The notes: a model not told the origin generated them from the letters alone. A stretch of DNA of 64,000 bases from CAWJTV01 sp963845695 (GCA_963845695.1 CAWJTQ010000002.1:62001-126000); one strand, 5' to 3'; shown: positions 10,542 to 21,378, counted from the first letter of the stretch. Program-made: numbers and translations.

Positions 10542-11069
10542 ATGGCGAAGCCCGACGCGACGGACCGGCTGCCGGAACGAACCCGAGAGCACGTCATCGC
10601 CGCCATGGGTTTCATCCATGTTCTGAAAGCATTCATCGACAAGGGACATATTGGTGATCGACCCCGCGACGATTACGGCTACGATCTGATCGCGACGACC
10701 TTCGACGAGAACGGATACCAGGAAGACGGCGAGATCCGGGTCCAGATCAAGGCTACCGATAAACTCGAGAGGTCCCGAGGTAGGGGTTTCCTGGCGTGCG
10801 AGATCGAACGCAAGCATTACAACTTGTGGATGAATACGGATATGCCGGTCTTTCTCATTCTGTATGACGCCCAGGAAAGGAGGGCCTATTGGCTATACCT
10901 GCAAGCGTACTTCGTCGAGGATTCTCGGCGAAGGCCGAAGGCAGGCATCAAGACAGTCACGGTCCGCATCCCGATGACCCATGAGTTCACTGAGGACACA
11001 GTTGATTATATGCGGGCAAAGAAGGCTGCAATCCTGGCTCAACAGGGAAAGGTGGTTCACCATGATTGA
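10542..11069 (+). CDS. DUF4365 domain protein (restriction-endonuclease-like fold)
   Basis: 175 residues. DYGYDLI (Asp48) and VQIKAT (Gln68-x-Lys70) form the D...QxK signature of DUF4365, a PD-(D/E)XK-like domain. Glu17 in the first helix fits the upstream acidic residue. DUF4365 proteins are common in defence-type loci, but their substrate is generally unknown. The stop overlaps the next start by 8 bp, and a large membrane protein follows, so translation is likely coupled. Confidence 0.75.
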   Translation: MAKPDATDRLPERTREHVIAAMGFIHVLKAFIDKGHIGDRPRDDYGYDLIATTFDENGYQEDGEIRVQIKATDKLERSRGRGFLACEIERKHYNLWMNTDMPVFLILYDAQERRAYWLYLQAYFVEDSRRRPKAGIKTVTVRIPMTHEFTEDTVDYMRAKKAAILAQQGKVVHHD

Positions 11070-11481
11070 GAAGGTCACCTATGCAAGACTCCGCGAGGTG
11101 CTGTCGTCCCTGGGTTATGCCCCTGAGGAATTCGGAGACAATAGTATCGTCTTTCGCAATCCCAACCACCGTTTGAGAGTCTTCCTACCGAAGCTCTCCG
11201 ATCGGCAGTTGGTACCGCCCGTTGAGATGATCAGCGCCCGCAACAGTCTGACGGGAAACGGCGTGGTTCGGGATGAATACGAATTCGACTCGCTCTTCCT
11301 AATCCGGAAAGGCGACCGGCTGATCTGGACCGACCCGAACACGGGGAAAGCGATCAGGGTCACCGCGGCAGCCGGAGAGAGCGATGGGTTGGTGGTCGTC
11401 AAGCAGAACGGCTCGTTGTTGCCGTGTCCAGTCGATCAGGTGAAGCGAATCAAGCGGGCCACGACGGCCACCAGGAACTAG
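11062..11481 (+). CDS. Small protein with HicA-like N-terminus
   Basis: 139 residues, ATG at 11062, inside the end of the DUF4365 gene. The N-terminus (TYARLREVLSSLGYAPEEF ... IVFRNPNHRLRVFLP) has the helix-then-strand layout of HicA/YcfA small RNA-binding domains. The C-terminal half is unassigned. No HicB-like antitoxin follows. The HicA resemblance is a weak visual match and may be only structural. Confidence 0.55.
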   Translation: MIEKVTYARLREVLSSLGYAPEEFGDNSIVFRNPNHRLRVFLPKLSDRQLVPPVEMISARNSLTGNGVVRDEYEFDSLFLIRKGDRLIWTDPNTGKAIRVTAAAGESDGLVVVKQNGSLLPCPVDQVKRIKRATTATRN

Positions 11482-11485
11482 CACG

Positions 11486-14400
11486 TTGGACGACCTCAAC
11501 GCGATGGCTGCGGCCTGGTGCGAAGCGGCACGCGGGCTCTGTGGGACGACGGCCGGCATTCCGTGGGATGGCGCCGCGCCGGGGGGACGGTGCTGCCGCG
11601 ACCCTGTCGGACCGGCTCGATGCCATCGGAGAAGGAATCCGGCTGCGGCGCCGGCTCGACGGCCTGGTCCCCGACGAGGCGAACGAATCACTCCGGCGCG
11701 CGGTGGTGTGCCGGCTGATCGAGCTCCAGCGGGCCGCGGGTGAAGAGTTGGCCGGGTTGAAGCCCGCAACGACCCGGCATCGCGAGGTCGCGACCCGTGC
11801 TCGAGAATGGCTGGCCGAGGCGCGGGTCGCCATCCGGAACGCGCTCACCGTGCTCCAGTTCGAGCCGTTGCACCAGGCCATGGCCCTGGAGGCGCTGCGG
11901 GCCGATCTCGAATGGCTGAGCCTCGTCGTGGCTCGGCTCGACGGCGAGGCGCCGCTGGCCCCGACGGTCTGGCTGGATATCGAGCTGGAACGGCTGCGCG
12001 GCTCGCTGAGCCCGTCGGACGGCTGGCATCCCGACACGCGCGACGAGCCGGTCCGCACCCGCTGCGAACACATGAAGGCGGCGCTGCTGGAGCGTCGGGT
12101 CCGTCGCGAGCTGGCCCGGCCCTTGCTCGGCGCCACCCCCGAGTCGCTCTGGGTGCAGCGGTTCCAACTGTCGCGGCTCCAGGCGCAGGTCGCCGCCCTG
12201 GACCTGAGCCCGGCCGCCAGCCCCGGCCCCGCGAGCGGTCCTGAGAAGCCCGAGGATTGGCTGGAGGCTCTGGGCCGGCGACGCGCCGAGCTGGCCGGCG
12301 CGGCCGACGATCGAATGGCGGCGTTGCCGCCGTCCGGCCGTCGCGAATCCTGCACCGCGATCATCCAGACCGGCTTCGACGAGATCGGCGAGATGACGGC
12401 GTTCCTCGGGCAGATACCACCCCGCCGCGCCGTCCGTCGGCTGGAGCTCGCCGAAGAGGACCTGGACCGGCTCGCCGAATCCTGCCGGCGATGGGCGAGC
12501 GACGTCGCTCGTGACCCCGAATCGCTCCGCGATTCCCTCCAGCCGTCCCCAAGCGAGGACGGTGCGGCGCCTGCCGACGACCCGATGCCCGGCTCCTCCG
12601 GCGTTGCGGACGAATCCGCCCGGGTGGTCGATCGCGCCGCAGCCCGCGACGCCGCCGCGCTCTTGCGGCGCCAGACTCGTCGGGTCGAGCGCTCGCGCGC
12701 CGGGTCCACCGCGAGTGGCAGGAGACCCTGTTGAACTTCCGCCTGGTCTCGCTCCTCGGCCGACGCGCGGTGACCGTCCTCGAAAACGCCGTGCTGATCC
12801 TGATCCCCGTGCTCATCGGGCTCATCGCCGCCGAGTTCTTTCTGGAACGAGCGCATCCGCTCTCGGCTGCCCAGCACCGGTTCTTCGCCTGGGCCGACCT
12901 GGCGGTCTGCTCGGTCTTCCTCTTTGATCTCGGACTCAGGCTCTGCCTGGCTCCGGACCGGATGGCGTATTTCCTCCACCATCTGGTGGTCAACCTGCTC
13001 CCCTCGCTTCCCTTCGGGTTCGTCTCTCACCAGATCGCCCTGGCCGAGATCGGCACGGCGGCGGCCAGCCAGGCGGGCACCCTGGAGGTCCTTGCGGAAT
13101 ATGGACGGATGGCCCAGATGCTCCGGTTTGCCCGGCTGGTGCTGCCCATCGCCCGGCTCACACGGGTGGGCCTGATCGTCCTGAGGCTCAGCGATCGGCT
13201 GGTCCGCCGCCTGGCCGGGCTGCTCAACCGCAACATCATCCTGTTCGAGCCCTCGACCGCCCAGAAGCCCGAATCGAGCGATCGGCATCGGCTGCTGGCG
13301 ATCCGGAGCGAGCTGGATCACGCCCGGACGGCCGTCGAGAGCCGGCTCGACCGCGACCAGCGCCGGGAGCTGGCCGCACGGGTCCTGTCCGATTTCGATG
13401 GCCTGATCGAGCTGTCTGCCCACCCCGGCCCTGGAGGGGACTCATCCGGACGAGGAGCAACGCGAGATCCCCGTCGAAGCCGTGGTCGAGCGCCTGATCC
13501 AGATGACCCCCGAGCAGCTCATCGACCGGATGGGCCCGTCGTTCGTCCTCACCGTGGATCGGCATCTCCGCTTGCTCAACGCCCCGCTGATCCGCCGCCT
13601 GCCGATGGTTCGCAAGCTGGCGAGCGTTCGCGAGAAGAGCCCGGCGGAGGCCGTGGCCCTGGCCGCCAACTACCTGGGCCACCTCATTCAGCGCGGCCTG
13701 GACGCCGCCTACTTCCTGGCCGACTTGCAGGGCACGCTCTCCCCACCGGTCTTCCTCGACCGCCTGGGCGCCACGATCGTCAATGCCACCCGCAACCCGG
13801 CCAAGAAGCTCCTCTGGCTGGGCTCGGCCTTCTTCATCCTGTTCCTGTTCGTCAACCTCGTCTCGGTCCCGAGACCGTTGCGCCTCGTGGTCGACAAGGT
13901 CCAGACCCTGCTCGGCTGGCCGGTGATCACCCTGGGCGTGATCTGCCTGGCCTTCTGGACGCTGGGGGCCTGGTTTCGCAAGATCGCCAACCAGGCGGCC
14001 GATTTCAGCGAGCGGGTCGTCGAGGCGCAGTTCGCCACCCATACCAAGAGCCTGAAAACCCGTCGCCGCGACCAGGACGCCCAGTTCCTCTCCGAACGGG
14101 TCATCGACCCCGAGCTGCTCCTCCGCTCCTCGGACGACCGGATCGTCATGCCCGAGGGCTCCGGCCGCGCCGAGGACGCCGCGCGGTCTGGCTGGGTCCT
14201 GTTCGAGGACCGCGAGCTGGCCTTCTTGCGGAACGTCCGGCTGCTGTATCAGGATTACCTGGATGGCTCGCCGTTGCATCGGAGTGATACCAAAGCATCG
14301 ATCCAGCTCCTGGGGAACCTGGCCCTGACCAACCTGAGGCGCAGCCACCTCCGGCACCTGCTGCGGGAGAGCCGGATGCTCGACCGGCTCGACCTGAGCC

Positions 14401-16109
14401 GGTCCGGCGGTCTCCTCGGCGGCCCTTACCTGTGGTTCAACTACATCACCCGGATGCTCGTCCAGGAGACGGCGATCCTGATCCTGGACTACAATCGCCA
14501 CGCGATCCCGATGGACCGGCTGGCCTGCTCGCCCGAGTCGGTCCGTCACGAGTTCCGGACCTGGCTGGCCCTCCGTCTGAAGGTCAACCCATCGGAGATC
14601 TGGCTGCCGGAGCCGGTCGGGTCCGAATCGGCCGGGGCCCCCAACCCGACGGCCCCGGAATGCCCCACGAATCGCGATGGCGTGGCGCCCTCCCGGAGGA
14701 GCCGGAGCGCCGCCGGCCGGCCGGCGATCGGCATCATCACGGGCAGCGACGACCGGTCGCGCCGCCGGGAGGCCGAGGCGTTCCTCGAGACGGTCGAGTT
14801 CACCGCGGTCGACTTCCTCGCCGACGACGCCGATCGCGACGCCGAGATCCGCGCCCGGTTCGGGCCCCAGGTCGCCGAGCTGGTGCGGCTCGACCGCCAG
14901 CAGAACGTCCGACGCGCCTTCCGCAGCTTCCCCCTCCACGAGCTGCCCACCTCCTCCCGTACGATCAATCCCTTCAACCTCTATGAGACCTACCTCTCCG
15001 GCGGCCGGGTTGCGCTTCTACCCTTGTTCGTGATCGGTGCCCTGGCCCGCGCCGTGGGACTGGCGCTGCGGAGCGTCTTCCGCGTCGTTCACGAGATCCT
15101 CCATCCTCAGGTCGACCAGGATCGCACCGTCCCGGCCGATACCTACTGGGCGGCTCTGAGGAAGATCCACCGTATGCGCAAGCCCGTGTTCATGGGATCG
15201 CTCTGGCTGCGGGCGCGGTTCGACGTGGAGTACCTGGGATTAGCCCTGCCCTCGGCGCCTCCGGGCATCGCCGCCGAGTCGCTGATGGAGGCCGACCTGG
15301 ATTACATCGGCGCGACCCGCCAGGACCGGATCATCGCCGAGCAGGTCCGGCGCGAGCATCACGAGCGGCTGGAGTGGATCGCCGGCTGGCTGCACCAGTT
15401 CGGCTGGACCTTCGATGAGCTGCCACACTACCTGGCGCGCGCGATCCCCTTCCTGGCCAACCGCGGAGGCGAGGCGCTGCGGGCGCTCATCGCGGCCTGC
15501 GTCCTCGACCACGACGACATCGCGACCCTCGCCCTCTCGATCGAAGGGGTCAAACGGGCCCTGGCCCATGCCGCTGATCCCTCGCAAGACCCCAGGGTGT
15601 TCCCCGGCGGGCTCCCCGAGCCGATCGTGAGTCTCCGGGCGTTGTGGCACCCGGTGCATCGCTGCCGGCGACCCGTCAGCGACCTCTTCGGGCTCCCCTG
15701 TTTCCCCGCCTACGACCCGGCCCAGCGCGTGCGGATCACCCGCTACCTCCGCCGGCATCGCCGCGCCGTCCGAGGCTGGATCAAGGTGGTCCTCGGCCAG
15801 GGCGGCACCGACCCCTGGGCAACCGTCAAGGCCCGGATGCGCGACGTCATGCTCCGCACCGACCTCTGGAGCGACCAGATCCTGGTCCTCCGCGCCGTGC
15901 AGAGCCTGACCATGCTCGACGTCCAGCACAACTGTGAGCTGGTCTGGGCCCTCGGCGGTTACACCAGTGCCGAGCCGGGCGGCAGTGAGCCCGAAGCCCA
16001 CCCACCCGGCTCCCTGCTGCGCCGCGACGACGACGCGGCCCCGAACACCACCGCCGTTCCCGATGCTTCGATCGCGTCCAGCCACGAGACGTCGCCAGCG
16101 ATCCCTTAG
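11486..16109 (+). CDS. Giant membrane protein (about 1540 residues), frameshifted, family not recognised
   Basis: Three open segments (11486-11580, 11590-12690, 12690-13436) and a fourth to 16109 join into one product if single bases are corrected near 11585 (run of six G), 12690 and 13436. At 12690 the joined reading continues RVER-LARRVHREWQETLLNFRLV without a break. The N-terminal 400 residues are helical and Ala/Arg/Glu-rich. The next part has four hydrophobic helices followed by Arg-rich helices (LVLPIARLTRVGLIVLRL), resembling a voltage-sensor-type bundle. Two more membrane segments follow (FFILFLFVNLV, VITLGVICLAFWTLGAWF). The last 600 residues are soluble, with one further hydrophobic stretch. 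A TTG start at 11486 follows the previous gene by 4 bp. Function is unknown. Confidence 0.6.
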
Positions 16110-17039
16110 AGCGCCGAACCGATGGGCTGCGCACAGGATGACGGCCGATCTCCGGCGGCCTGAAGGGCCGGAGGAGGGCCCTCCGGCACCCTCTGACGGC
16201 CTGAAGGGCCGCAGGAGCCCAGCCCCGGGTGAAACCCGGCATCCGCCTGTGCACGCATCTGGGGATTGCTGGACAGAGCCGGCTCCTCCAAGAAACGGAT
16301 GCGTCGCGGTCATTTCCACACGCGGACGGAATGGCTTCCTTTGGGGAAGGCGAGGCTGGCGCGGTGAAACGTTGGGGTTGACAGAGCTGAGCGCTCATCC
16401 GCGATTCGTTGCGCCTCTTCATCCCCCCGACGTGAGGCCCTCGGCCGGCGCCGGCGGCTGGCGAGCGCTCATCCGCGATTCGTTGCGCCTCTTCGTCCCC
16501 CCCTTGCGAAGGAGGGGCGACGCCGTCCGGCGTCGGTGGGGGGGTGGTCGGCGTGGCTGGGCCCAGGGCGCGGCCACTCCCTCGGAAAACCCCCCCACCG
16601 TCGCTCCGCTCCGGCCCCCCCTTCGCAAAGGGGGGGACGAGTTCGGCTCAGAGTCCCTCAAAAAAGCGTGGCGCTCGGTCGGATCATCCCAACGCCTGAT
16701 GCGGCAGCGTGAGGTCACTCCTCTGATGAACCAGTGCGGCGGGTGATGATCGCCAGCGACAGAGGTGGCCCTTGGCCTCGTGGTTACCTGGTCGAATGTC
16801 TCCGATCTCCTCGCGCCCCGCGAGGCCGATGAAAGTACGCGCTCAACGTCCCGTCCCAAAACCATCATGGCAGGCTTTTGGTCAGCCGACACCAATTTGC
16901 TCTCCGCCGCCGCTGCCGGACGGGGCCGGTACCGGGCGATTACGAGGAACCCGGCTACTGAGGCGACCCGGCCACGCTACTGCGTCCGGGCTCCCTGTAG
17001 CCCGGGTTGGACCTCAGCCTCTCACGGCAAGAGAGCGAC
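16110..17039. other. Repeat-rich intergenic region between converging genes
   Basis: About 930 bp between the giant membrane protein gene and the convergent hydrolase gene. Near 16159-16215 two copies of CGGCCTGAAGGGCCG-type sequence occur. At 16389-16420 and 16463-16494 there is a 32-bp direct repeat (GAGCGCTCATCCGCGATTCG...). A long inverted repeat follows. No gene is supported. Confidence 0.7.
16489..16643. repeat. Long inverted repeat, MITE-like
   Basis: The left arm (about 16489-16545) contains CCCCCCCTTGCGAAGGAGGG and ends GGTGGGGGGGT. The right arm (about 16589-16643) contains ACCCCCCCACCGTCG and ends TTCGCAAAGGGGGGGACGAG. The arms pair over roughly 50 bp with a middle mismatch, around a loop of about 45 bp. 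There is no coding sequence inside. It could be a non-autonomous element or a strong bidirectional hairpin between converging genes. Confidence 0.8.
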
Positions 17040-17891
17040 TTACTGGACGGTTCCCAGCCATCGCAGGATCCGTTCCGTGACCAGGCTCGCTGCATCCTGC
17101 TGGATGAAGTGGCCTACGCCGGGTACCGCGATGATCGTCAGCTCCGATTGGACGTATTCCCACGTGTCGTTGAGACAGTCGCGGAGCAGGTAGGAGTCCT
17201 CGAGACCGTGGAGCATGAGGACGGGACATCGCACAGGAGGGTAGGCGTCGGCCTCTGGGGGCTGATACGGTTCCTGGGGATAATTTGCCCTGTAGAGGAG
17301 GCTCATGGCCTCGAATGACGACCTCCCCAGAGCCTCGCGGTACTCCCTTCGGTCGTCTTCCCCTTTCACCCAGTAGATGAGCCTCTCGATTTCGATATAT
17401 TTCGAGGCATCCTCGCGCTGAAGGTCCCGTGCGTACTGTGCCGCCTGGCGCTGCCGATCGTTGCTCGCGAGTTCACGAAGCACGCACTGCGGGTGAGGGG
17501 AATTCAGGACGATCAGTCGTTCGACGGCCTCGGGCATGTAGATGGCACAATACCAACCGATGATTCCACCCCAGTCGTGCCCGACGATGATCGCCTTTTC
17601 CGTGGTTTCGCTTAAGAAGTGCTCGACGACCGCGCGGACGTCCCCGCAAAGTCTCGTAATCCCATACTCCTCGAGATTGTCTGGTTTCCCGCTACGGTTG
17701 AAGCCTCGCAGGTCCATCGCCACGGTGCGGAAGCATCGGGCGAATTCGGGGATCTGCGCTCGCCAGGTGTACCAGAAATCCGGGAATCCGTGAATCAGCA
17801 CCATCAAGGGTCCGGACCCGCTCTCGACGCAATGGATCTGCGTCCCTGAGGATTCAATGAAGTGGGAGGTCCCGATTGAGGATTCCAGCAT
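17040..17891 (-). CDS. Alpha/beta hydrolase, epoxide-hydrolase-like
   Basis: 283 residues from the ATG at 17891. Motifs: HGFPDFWYTWRAQIPEF (oxyanion loop HGFP), the nucleophile elbow VGHDWGG with Asp as nucleophile, LNSPHP, a lid region, LMLHGLEDSYL (acid), and GVGHFIQQD (catalytic His). An Asp nucleophile in GHDWGG is typical of epoxide hydrolases and haloalkane dehalogenases. HGFP and the lid favour the epoxide hydrolase type. It starts 26 bp after the peroxidase gene and is probably co-transcribed with it. Confidence 0.87.
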   Translation of the reverse strand: MLESSIGTSHFIESSGTQIHCVESGSGPLMVLIHGFPDFWYTWRAQIPEFARCFRTVAMDLRGFNRSGKPDNLEEYGITRLCGDVRAVVEHFLSETTEKAIIVGHDWGGIIGWYCAIYMPEAVERLIVLNSPHPQCVLRELASNDRQRQAAQYARDLQREDASKYIEIERLIYWVKGEDDRREYREALGRSSFEAMSLLYRANYPQEPYQPPEADAYPPVRCPVLMLHGLEDSYLLRDCLNDTWEYVQSELTIIAVPGVGHFIQQDAASLVTERILRWLGTVQ

Positions 17892-17917
17892 CAGATGTCG
17901 CTCCGGGCCGATCGCGA

Positions 17918-19236
17918 CTATGCGCCTGGCAGACTCGACAGGAACCGAAGGGCCGTGATGCTGGGCAAGAAAAGATACATCATCTCCCGGCATGTGAGCA
18001 AGGGAGTCTTGATCTTCAAAGTGAAGGTGGGATTCTCTGCTGTCGGGAGGGCGAAAATCTGGGGACCTTCTGTGAACGGAAAGAACGGATCGACGTCCGA
18101 GGACCGCAGCCTGCCCGAGAAGCTCCCGGCGCTCATCCATTCCTTGAGCACGAACTCGAACTGGTCCGAGAGGCTCGCCATGATAAAATAGCCCAGCAGG
18201 CCGCGCTTAATCCAGTCGTGCGGGTGTTGGGGATCAAACGCCTTGCCGTAAGGAAGGCCCCGCCGGATCATCCTGCGGTACGAGGTGCCGCCGCCGCGAA
18301 CATCCCGATCATCTCGGGGATTCGCCCGCCTGATGTGGGCACCCCAGGGACACTTCAGTCCGAAGGCGTCGTCCTTGTAGCCGAAGGCGTTCCAGGTGGC
18401 GAGGTCCACCTTGGGTTGGGTCTGCGGCGGCCGTGACGAGGGGGCTCCCGTTCGCCCAGCGGCCGCACAGCTTCGCGGCGATTAAGTCGCGGGACAACTT
18501 CGATGCGCGTGCCGCTTGATCCAGGAATTCCTCGAACGCCACGACGTCCTGCTCCATCTTGACATAGGCAACGAAGCTCCCATTGAATCCCAGCTCCCTG
18601 GGCGTTGGGTACGGATACTTGTAATCCGTCCACTGGCTCTTGTACCCCAGCACGAATTGCCCTGTCGGCAGCGGCGGTTCCTTGCCGCCCGGGAACCCTT
18701 CCACGTTCGGTTGCGACACGGACTCGCGGAAGCCGAAGTGCACGATGTCATCCCCGAGACGGTTGCCGACGCTCTCGCCGAGGAACTCATGAGCGTCCTC
18801 AATAGTGAACCCGCGCCGGATCTGCTCGACAGCCTGCTTGCGCCGCTCCTCCGAACGCGCATGGATCGAGATCAGGACGTGCGCGCACTGACTCGAGCTC
18901 AGCGCGATCGCGACCGAAGAGTCGCTTGACGCGCTCTCGCGCGCCCTGCTTGAAATCCTCGGGGAAAGACTGGATTGACGCTTCGGACAGCCGAAGCGCC
19001 TTGAGGCCCTCGAAAGTGAATCCCAGATTGACGCAGACCTCAGGCTTGACGCCCTGCGGCCATTCGGCGCCGGTCATCACCCGCAAACTTGTTCCATCAG
19101 GCGGCCCAACCAGTTCGCCAATCCGCCGGCGAGCTGTTCCGCTCCGGACCACGCGGAACGCCAGATGACTGACGGTGGGCATCCCATACCCTCGCACGAT
19201 CAGCCCCTGAAGGTCGTGAAGATCCGGGCGTTCCAC
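17918..19236 (-). CDS. Dyp-type heme peroxidase family protein, frameshifted
   Basis: About 439 residues across three frames. Segment 1 (19236 to about 18915) has DLQGLIVRGYGMP and NLGFTFEGLKAL. Segment 2 (about 18915-18420) has the ferredoxin-like middle (HVLISIHARSEERRKQAVEQ), FGFRESVSQPNVEG and LGYKSQW. Segment 3 (to 17918) has CPWGAHIRRANPRD with the proximal His, then GLLGYFIMASLSDQFEFV. The GTG start at 19236 has GAGGAGG 7 nt upstream. The family GXXDG heme-pocket motif reads GFRES here, so the catalytic Asp-Gly is Glu-Ser. Two single-base frame changes are probably sequence errors. No signal peptide is evident. Confidence 0.82.
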
Positions 19237-19258
19237 GTCAATGCCTCCTCTGCTGCAG

Positions 19259-19756
19259 TTAGTGACCCGAACCGGATTCTGGTCCGGCCAGGGTCAGGAT
19301 CCGAACGACGCTGAGGTTAGGATACGCGCTGTACATTCCCCCTCCGGCTGACGCAATGTTTCGATCACGCACATAGTTGATGAACTCCTGACGGCCCAAC
19401 TGTACGTGGAACTTTTGAGATCCTTCCTGCACGGGCTTCTGAGGCGCCCCCTCCAGATGCTCCAGTAGGGCGTCAAAAATCATGAAAATCTGCTCGATAA
19501 AGTCGTTCACATAATCTTCAAATCGGCCGTCATAAGAAGTGACCAGGCAGAGGTAGTCCTTCTCGATAAAGAAGAATCGTGCGAAATGGACGGTGCGAAT
19601 CCGGTCGAGTGCAACGCCCAAGGGTGACCGTTGCCCGTCCTCCGGTGGCTTCAGGATGGCCTGCAATGATTGAAAGTGGAGATGAGCGGGTTCATTCGGC
19701 CCGCTTTCCTTGATCTTCATGACGAGATTCAACGAACTCTGATCGGTAGATGGCAC
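19259..19756 (-). CDS. Conserved protein upstream of the Dyp-type peroxidase
   Basis: 165 residues from a GTG at 19756 with AGGAGGG about 8 nt upstream; the stop is 22 bp before the peroxidase start. Visible blocks are LGVALDRIRTVHFARFFFI, LVTSYDGRFEDYVNDFI and an aromatic, helical second half. The 'VHFARF ... SYDG....Y..DF' layout fits a dimeric alpha/beta-barrel like that of the peroxidase itself, but I cannot name the family. It probably works with the peroxidase, given the tight spacing. Confidence 0.65.
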   Translation of the reverse strand: MPSTDQSSLNLVMKIKESGPNEPAHLHFQSLQAILKPPEDGQRSPLGVALDRIRTVHFARFFFIEKDYLCLVTSYDGRFEDYVNDFIEQIFMIFDALLEHLEGAPQKPVQEGSQKFHVQLGRQEFINYVRDRNIASAGGGMYSAYPNLSVVRILTLAGPESGSGH

Positions 19757-19822
19757 GCCGGAGCCCTCCTTCCGTCCGATGTGGTCGCGTGATCGTCCTG
19801 CGATTCCTCGACGCTCTACTTG

Positions 19823-19890
19823 GAGTCCCTAAAAAAACGGTGAGTGGCTCCGAGTCTTCGAGGTGCCTGTCCCCCCTTTTTTAGGGGCTC
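19823..19890. repeat. Inverted repeat with poly-A/poly-T arms
   Basis: GAGTCCCTAAAAAA (19823-19836) pairs with TTTTTTAGGGGCTC (19877-19890) around a 40-bp loop containing GAGGTGCCTGTCCCC. It lies upstream of the minus-strand peroxidase operon and does not follow any gene end, so a terminator role is not obvious. The GTGCCTGTCCCC core is like sequences seen in REP-type elements mobilised by Y1 transposases; no transposase is present here. Confidence 0.6.
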
Positions 19891-20406
19891 TACGTAGACA
19901 TTCACAGTGGTTGCATCGTGTCAGCCGAATCAGAAAAACGCGAAGGCACACCGATCCGTCGAAAAATGGTCGCCATGCGAATTTGACGGAACGGTCGATA
20001 TCAGGACGCGCACAAGGTGAGCCAATCATCCGGTCCAAGGCCGGCCTCACCTCGCTCATCGTGGTCTCCGGGCGGCAACCCCGTAAACTATCGAGGTCGG
20101 GCCGGAATAGCAAGACTCGCAAATCCGTGCGCAGCTCTCCTCAAGATCCTGGCAATCGTCTGGATCGAGGGTTAAAACGTTCGAAAGCAGTAGCAGCCTG
20201 CCATCGATGGTGCGTCTGTGGTCAGGAGTCAGGTTCCCGCCCAAGCACCGTCAGCGGCGATGCGGGAGGTCCCGCGGTATCCCGCCACCACGTGGCGACT
20301 GCCGACGCCCTTCGTCGTGGTGACGCGATGACAGCATCGAACGCCTTGTGTTCCGCTCCGACCCGCCACTCGTGAGGCTCGATCGCCACGGTGCCGTTGT
20401 GTCCCC
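19891..20406. other. Intergenic region between divergent loci
   Basis: About 515 bp between the peroxidase operon and the hydrolase/STAND genes. A short minus-strand frame (20222-20461) gives a compact peptide with VHSWGHNGTVAIEPHEWRVG, which could be the tail of a lost gene. I do not recognise it, and it has no start signal. Confidence 0.35.
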
Positions 20407-21378
20407 ATGAATGGACGAGGCGCCGGTCCCCTTGAGTTATTCGCCTTGGAGGCATCGGCATTGGTCACGGACAACCCAATCTGGAACCGCGATACGCGAA
20501 CACCGACGAAAGCATATTGCGCGGAAGGGAAAGTGCTCCATTATCGAGATGGGGTCCTCGTCGTCTTCGTACACGGGTGGGATGGCGACCCGACTCATTC
20601 ATGGAAGGCTATCCCTGGATTGCTCATGGACCGCGCTGGAGTCGACATCGACATCATCTCTTTCTGTTACTCGACAGCCCTGTGGAGAAACATGTCCATT
20701 GAGGATGCGGCCACGAGCCTCCAGAAGATTCTTGAGGATATCCACGCGACCTTGGGGAGGACGGTCCCGCACCAGCACATCTTCTTCATCACGCACAGTA
20801 CCGGCGGCCTGGTGGTCAAGCAGTTCTTGGTGAATGTGGCCGAGGAAGAACTGGAAAGAGCCTTCAGCACAGAGATTGCACCGAAGCGGGAGAGCGTGAT
20901 CGATCGCATCCGCGCGATTGACCACCTAGCTGTCCCGCATCGCGGGGCCAGCCCCCTGGTCACATGGCCGCTTGCCCTTGGTACAGTCGCGTGGTACGGG
21001 CTTTTCGGTTGGTGGATGTCCCCTCTGATGAACGCCTCGGGACGGACCTGGGGACTGAATCGCCTCAATCTCCAGCTTCGGTGGAACAATCGCTGGGTCA
21101 AGGAACTCGATGACAGTTTTCGCAAGGTCACGAACTCGCTCGAACTACTCGCGTTCCCGCACCCGGTGTCACGCGATATCCTGGCGGAGCAGGACATCGT
21201 TGTGCTTCAACTCAAGGAGAAAGCAGGTGAGGCGGGCAGCAGACACGACCGTAGCTCTCGCGAGCGCAAGGAGTCGCCCCAGGACGACGCGAAGTTCAAG
21301 CGATACGACACCGAATCCGTAACCGAACAGCTCAGGGCGAAGCCATTGACGGTCGGACTGCGCGGCATTGCGGTATAG
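20407..21378 (+). CDS. SERAC1/DUF676-like alpha/beta hydrolase, probable effector
   Basis: 323 residues. VVFVHGWDGDPTHSWKAIP carries the oxyanion-type HG (56-57), and FFITHSTGGLVVKQFL carries the nucleophile elbow with Ser131. An acid-bearing region and a late His are less certain. A hydrophobic segment (LALGTVAWYGLFGWWM) lies past residue 190, which suggests membrane or lipid contact. The next gene encodes a STAND NTPase and overlaps by 11 bp in another frame. Fusion of such lipase-like domains to STAND/NACHT modules is common, so the two may be one protein split by an indel. The start codon is uncertain. Confidence 0.75.
   Translation: MNGRGAGPLELFALEASALVTDNPIWNRDTRTPTKAYCAEGKVLHYRDGVLVVFVHGWDGDPTHSWKAIPGLLMDRAGVDIDIISFCYSTALWRNMSIEDAATSLQKILEDIHATLGRTVPHQHIFFITHSTGGLVVKQFLVNVAEEELERAFSTEIAPKRESVIDRIRAIDHLAVPHRGASPLVTWPLALGTVAWYGLFGWWMSPLMNASGRTWGLNRLNLQLRWNNRWVKELDDSFRKVTNSLELLAFPHPVSRDILAEQDIVVLQLKEKAGEAGSRHDRSSRERKESPQDDAKFKRYDTESVTEQLRAKPLTVGLRGIAV

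Noticed and set aside
12361..13423. Minus-strand ORFs opposite the giant membrane protein
   Set aside because: High-GC shadow frames; composition (Arg/Ser or Asp/Gln-rich) has no recognisable family, and the plus strand carries hydrophobic helices and in-frame continuity.
19823..19890. Rho-independent terminator
   Set aside because: It lies upstream of a minus-strand operon and about 500 bp before a plus-strand gene; no gene ends into it, and the loop of 40 bp is too long.
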